Assembly (NCBI GenBank): GCA_016784945.1 | Contig: JADHTP010000096.1 | Span: 1-10,072, forward strand | Origin: Deltaproteobacteria bacterium | GTDB lineage: Bacteria > Myxococcota_A > UBA9042 > DTJE01 | Direction: 5' to 3' | DNA: 10,072 nt | Shown here: in pieces, positions 6,934 to 10,072 of the stretch | Position numbering within the stretch: position 1 is the stretch's first letter | Layout of the letters: each line of letters opens with the position of its first letter | Translations under genes and position numbers: made by a program | The notes under the pieces: model-generated | The model's database searches: none | Told to the model about the DNA's origin: nothing | The model's input: only the letters and a program-made list of their open reading frames with translations

Positions 6934-9540
6934 TTACTGTTTCTTTCGTGCCTCGGCCACCAGATCGGACAGGACCTGCAATCCCTCCAGCGGCGTCAGC
7001 GAATCCGGATCCAGGCCGGCCAGCCTGGTCACCAGCGGATCGGGCGGGGCCGGGCCGGACATCCCGAAAAGGTCCAACTGGTCGCGGTCGATTGAACCGC
7101 GCCCTGGTCCGCGCCCGCGGGCGATGGTGGGCTTTCCCACCACGTCGAATTCCCCCGCTTCCAGGTTGGCCAGGACCTCTTTGGATCTTTCGACGACCTC
7201 TGACGGCAGGCCCGCCAGCCTCGCCACCTGGATACCATACGACTTGCTGGCGGGGCCGTCCACGAGCTTTCTCAGGAACAGGACTTCTCCACCCCATTCC
7301 TTTACCGCAATGCTCTGATTCCGGGTCCTCGGGAGGGATCTGACCAGCTCCGTCAGCTCGTGGTAATGGGTGGCGAACAGGGTCCGGCATCCCACGCGGT
7401 TCTGGATGTATTCGGCCACGGCCCAGGCAATGGCCACCCCGTCGAAAGTGGATGTGCCGCGGCCGATCTCGTCCAGGATCACGAGGCTCCGGGAGGTGGC
7501 CCTGGACAGGATTTCCGCCGCCTCCGACATCTCCACCATGAAGGTGCTCCGCCCGGCGGCCAGGTCGTCCATGGCGCCCACCCGCGTGAACACGGCGTCT
7601 GCGATCCCGAGTTCGGCCTCGTCCGCGGGAACGAAGGAGCCCATCTGGGCCATCAACAGGGTCACCGCGACCTGCCTCATCACCGTGGATTTGCCCGCCA
7701 TGTTGGGGCCGGTGATGATGTCCAGCGACATCTCGTCACCATCCATTTCGAAGTCGTTGGGGACGAAGGTCCCCGCGGGAAGGGCCGATTCCACGATCGG
7801 GTGCCGGCCCTGGATGATCCGCAACCGCCGCGTGTCGGTCACCACGGGGCGGCAGAAACCCTCGTTGTGCGCCAGGTCCGCCAGGGAGGCGACCACGTCC
7901 AGGCGGGCCAGCCGGCCGGCCAGTTCCTGGAGGGGCGCACAGGCGGCGAGGATCCGGTCCCGGTAGTCTTCGAAGATCTGGAGTTCCATGGCCCGCGTGC
8001 GTTCCTCGGCGGTGCTCACCTGCTGTTCCAGTTCGGACAGGGCCTCGGTGGTGTAGCGTTCCGCGTTGGCCAGGGTCTGGCGACGGTGGTAGTGCCCGGG
8101 GACCTTGGACTGCCAGGACTTGGTGACCTCGATGGTGTAGCCGAACACCCGGTTGTACTTGACCTTCAGGTTGGTGATGCCCGTGGACTCGCGTTCGGCG
8201 GCTTCGTATTCGGCGATGTAGCGACGGCCGTTCTCCGCCAGATCCCGGGCCTCGTCGAGACCCGGATTCAGGCCACGCCGCACGAAGCCGCCGTCGCGGA
8301 TGCCCGCCGGGGGCTCGTCCACGATGGTCGCCTCGATGGCGGAGGCCAGTTCCGCAAGACCGTCCGGTACGGCTTCGAATTCCTGGAGCACCCCGTGGCC
8401 GCAGTCGTGAACTTCCTTGGCCGCCGTTTCCATGGCCCTCACGGAACGGGCCACGGCGTTCAGATCGCGGGCCGAGGCGGTGTCCCCGGCGAACCGGGTG
8501 ACGAGTCGCTCCACGTCGGGCACCCCGGTCAGTGCGGACAGCAGGATCGTGCGGGTGGTTGGTTCGCCCACCAGCGCCTCCACGAGATCCAGGCGGTGGT
8601 TGATCCCGTCCACCTCCACGAGAGGCGCCAGAAGCCGGGCGCGGAGCATCCGCGTTCCCATGGACGTCCGGGTCCGGTTCAGGAAATGGAACAGGGATCC
8701 CTGGGTGCGCCCGTCGGCGGTGGTCCGGAGGAATTCCAGGTTCCGGATGGTGGTTCCGGGCAGGGACATGGTGGTGGCCACGGGCAGGGGCGCCTGTTCT
8801 TGTACCGTCTTGAGCAGGGCCGGGTGGGTCCGGGCCAGATAGGCCAGCACCGCAGCGGAAGCCCGTCTCAGCGAAAGCGCCGCGGGCTCGGGCGGCACCA
8901 GTCCGCGGACCGTTTCGTCCAGCTTGTCCGGGTCCAGTTCGGGCGCCTCCAGGGCAGTGACCATGACGCCTTCCGATTCGAACTGGTCGCCAAGGGCGGG
9001 TTCGGCGTCTTCGGGCAGGAGGACCTCCCGCAGGACCAGGCGCGCCAGCACCGTGGACAGGTCGTCCCGGGTGGTGACGAAGGTTCCGCAGAAGGCCCCT
9101 GTGGATGCGTCCAGCGTCGCCACGCCCCAGCCCCTGTCATCCCGGATCACGCAGGCCAGGTGGTTCGAGCCGGTCCGGTCGCCGAGTTCGGTGTCCAGGA
9201 GCACCCCGGGCGTGATGACCCGCACCACTTCCCGGCGCACGATGCCCTTGGCCTGTTTCGGGTCTTCCATCTGCTCGCAGATGGCCACCCGCTTCCTGGC
9301 TTCGAGGAGCCGGGCCACGTACTGGTTCACGGAATGGTGTGGTACGCCGGCCATGGGGATCGGATTGGGGCTGTCCTTGTTCCTCGAGGTCAGTGCGATA
9401 TCGAGGATCCTGGAGGCCTCCTCGGCGTCGTCGTAGAAGGTTTCGTAGAAGTCGCCCATGCGGAACAGGACGAGGCAGTCCGGATGGTCGGCCTTGGCCT
9501 TCAGGTACTGCTGCATCGACGGTGTGGGTGCGTCCGCCAT
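6934..9540 (-). CDS. mutS: DNA mismatch repair ATPase MutS
   Basis: An 868-residue protein starting at ATG 9538-9540, close to the 853 residues of E. coli MutS. It recognises base mismatches and small loops and recruits MutL. The N-terminal mismatch-binding domain has F31-Y-E33 in GDFYETFYDDA, the wedge Phe and Glu. GVPHHSVNQYVARLL and ICEQMEDP are also typical of domain I. The clamp and lever region includes KVKYNRVFGYTIEVTK. The ATPase has a Walker A GPNMAGKST at about 611-619, a Walker B LVILDEIGRGTSTFDG at about 683-698 and ATHYHEL at about 722. The C-terminus ends in the usual DSLTPLEGLQVLSDL helix. No clear ribosome-binding site precedes the ATG. The gene heads the minus-strand block and is 18 nt from ribBX. 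Confidence 0.97.
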   Translation of the reverse strand: MADAPTPSMQQYLKAKADHPDCLVLFRMGDFYETFYDDAEEASRILDIALTSRNKDSPNPIPMAGVPHHSVNQYVARLLEARKRVAICEQMEDPKQAKGIVRREVVRVITPGVLLDTELGDRTGSNHLACVIRDDRGWGVATLDASTGAFCGTFVTTRDDLSTVLARLVLREVLLPEDAEPALGDQFESEGVMVTALEAPELDPDKLDETVRGLVPPEPAALSLRRASAAVLAYLARTHPALLKTVQEQAPLPVATTMSLPGTTIRNLEFLRTTADGRTQGSLFHFLNRTRTSMGTRMLRARLLAPLVEVDGINHRLDLVEALVGEPTTRTILLSALTGVPDVERLVTRFAGDTASARDLNAVARSVRAMETAAKEVHDCGHGVLQEFEAVPDGLAELASAIEATIVDEPPAGIRDGGFVRRGLNPGLDEARDLAENGRRYIAEYEAAERESTGITNLKVKYNRVFGYTIEVTKSWQSKVPGHYHRRQTLANAERYTTEALSELEQQVSTAEERTRAMELQIFEDYRDRILAACAPLQELAGRLARLDVVASLADLAHNEGFCRPVVTDTRRLRIIQGRHPIVESALPAGTFVPNDFEMDGDEMSLDIITGPNMAGKSTVMRQVAVTLLMAQMGSFVPADEAELGIADAVFTRVGAMDDLAAGRSTFMVEMSEAAEILSRATSRSLVILDEIGRGTSTFDGVAIAWAVAEYIQNRVGCRTLFATHYHELTELVRSLPRTRNQSIAVKEWGGEVLFLRKLVDGPASKSYGIQVARLAGLPSEVVERSKEVLANLEAGEFDVVGKPTIARGRGPGRGSIDRDQLDLFGMSGPAPPDPLVTRLAGLDPDSLTPLEGLQVLSDLVAEARKKQ

Positions 9541-9570
9541 GGCGGGGATGCTAGCGCGAAGGCCCGCAAA

Positions 9571-9592
9571 ATTAAAGGCCCGGACAGGCCTT
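9571..9592 (-). promoter_or_regulatory. mutS -10 element overlapped by an inverted repeat
   Basis: On the minus strand tttaat (9576-9571) matches five of six -10 consensus positions and would give a leader of about 24 nt before the mutS ATG. No good -35 is seen at 16-18 nt. A perfect repeat, aaggcc 9575-9580 with ggcctt 9587-9592, overlaps the edge of this box and the spacer. It could be an operator; a second copy of gaaggcc at 9558-9564 can also pair with ggccttc 9587-9593. Confidence 0.35.
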
Positions 9593-9596
9593 CTTC

Positions 9597-9613
9597 TTGG
9601 TGGGGATCACCAA
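9597..9613. promoter_or_regulatory. Inverted repeat in the mutS/GAF divergent intergenic region
   Basis: ttggtg (9597-9602) and caccaa (9608-9613) are perfect inverse repeats around a 5-nt centre. They lie midway between the divergent mutS and GAF-protein starts. The right arm can alternatively pair with ggtg 9616-9619. Either an operator site or part of the GAF-gene leader. Confidence 0.3.
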
Positions 9614-9647
9614 CCGGTGCTAGGTTTTTGCGATCCGAGGTTGTGAA

Positions 9648-10072
9648 ATGAAGGCCAGCATGCAGAACCTGCGACTCATCAGCGCTGCCGGAAGTGAAAT
9701 GGGCAAGGAGCCCGGCCTGACGGAGGTCCTCAACAAGGTGCTCCTCTGGGCAGAGAAGATCTTCAGCCTGCGCACCTGCGCGGTCCTCCTGTTCGACGAC
9801 ATGTCGGGGAAGCTGTCCATCGCGGCCTCCCGGGGCTACCGGCCCGAGGTTGTGGCCATGTTCCGGGCCCGCCCCGGCGAGGGCGTGACGGGCGAGGCGT
9901 TCGCCACGGTGAAACCCCTGCTGGTGAACAATCCCGGTCGGCATGGATCCTATATCGAGGGCGTCCCCGGGGCGACCCGCGAGATGGCGGTTCCCCTGGT
10001 CGTGGCGGGTCGTCCCATCGGGGTGCTGGATGCGGAATCCGTGGGAGGGCGGCCGTTTTCCCCCAGTGACCT
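9648..10072 (+). CDS. GAF-domain protein (N-terminal part, runs off the window)
   Basis: Starts at ATG 9648 with gagg (9637-9640) seven bases upstream; 141 codons are present, open to the window edge. After a short helical lead (MKASMQNLRLISAAGSEMG), the sequence from LTEVLNKVLLWAEKIF onward is a GAF domain: the strand TCAVLLFDDMSGKLSIAASRGY, the loop RPGEGVTGEAFATVKPLLVNN, and the final AVPLVVAGRPIGVLDAES pair of strands, all standard GAF landmarks. GAF domains bind small molecules or cofactors and usually control an attached output domain (phosphatase, kinase, GGDEF, HD-GYP or sigma-54 activator). The output lies beyond the window and cannot be named. It is divergent from mutS with a 107-bp shared gap. 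Confidence 0.85.
   Translation, partial: MKASMQNLRLISAAGSEMGKEPGLTEVLNKVLLWAEKIFSLRTCAVLLFDDMSGKLSIAASRGYRPEVVAMFRARPGEGVTGEAFATVKPLLVNNPGRHGSYIEGVPGATREMAVPLVVAGRPIGVLDAESVGGRPFSPSD

Noticed and set aside
7360..9651. Very long open frame (763 codons) on the + strand opposite mutS
   Set aside because: It lies wholly antisense to an unmistakable mutS with intact motifs. Its translation is Gly/His/Gln/Val-rich without any domain, as expected from the reverse complement of GC-rich codons.

Overview
This is a GC-rich window from a Gram-negative bacterium. The gene content (MutS, an inner-membrane/periplasmic type IV pilus PilMNOP set with a lipoprotein PilP, predicted lipoproteins, frequent GTG starts) fits a proteobacterium-like lineage, possibly in the old Deltaproteobacteria/Myxococcota range. 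That placement is an impression, not a demonstrated assignment. No tRNA, rRNA, CRISPR array or insertion sequence was recognised.

Left third (1-2360, + strand) looks accessory. It opens with the last 58 codons of a formylglycine-generating-enzyme (FGE/SUMF1-fold) protein. Its C-terminus has the codon signature of a diversity-generating retroelement (DGR) variable region: twelve exposed positions are all codons derivable from AAC by changing only A. Just past its stop are an 8-bp pyrimidine-rich tandem duplication and a large GC-rich hairpin, the arrangement seen downstream of DGR targets. No reverse transcriptase or template repeat lies in the window. After about 300 bases with only a marginal small ORF, there follow a secreted thioredoxin/TlpA-like protein (CPPC) and a Cys-rich predicted lipoprotein with an LPP20-like domain.

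Middle and right (2466-9540, - strand) is a compact co-directional block transcribed right to left: mutS, a RibB/RibA fusion whose GTP cyclohydrolase II half is degenerate (RibBX-like), then pilM, pilN, pilO and pilP. Spacings are short (18 nt mutS-ribBX, GTGA/ATGA overlaps for pilM-pilN and pilO-pilP), so one operon is plausible, with a possible extra start upstream of pilM. The block ends at pilP. pilQ, which normally follows, is absent and the next genes are convergent.

Right edge: a divergent GAF-domain protein begins at 9648 and runs off the window. The 107-bp gap it shares with mutS holds a good -10 for mutS and overlapping inverted repeats.

The best candidates for something under-described are the DGR-type target end with its downstream hairpin (1-265), the degenerate RibBX, and the uncharacterised Cys-rich lipoprotein next to a thioredoxin-like protein.
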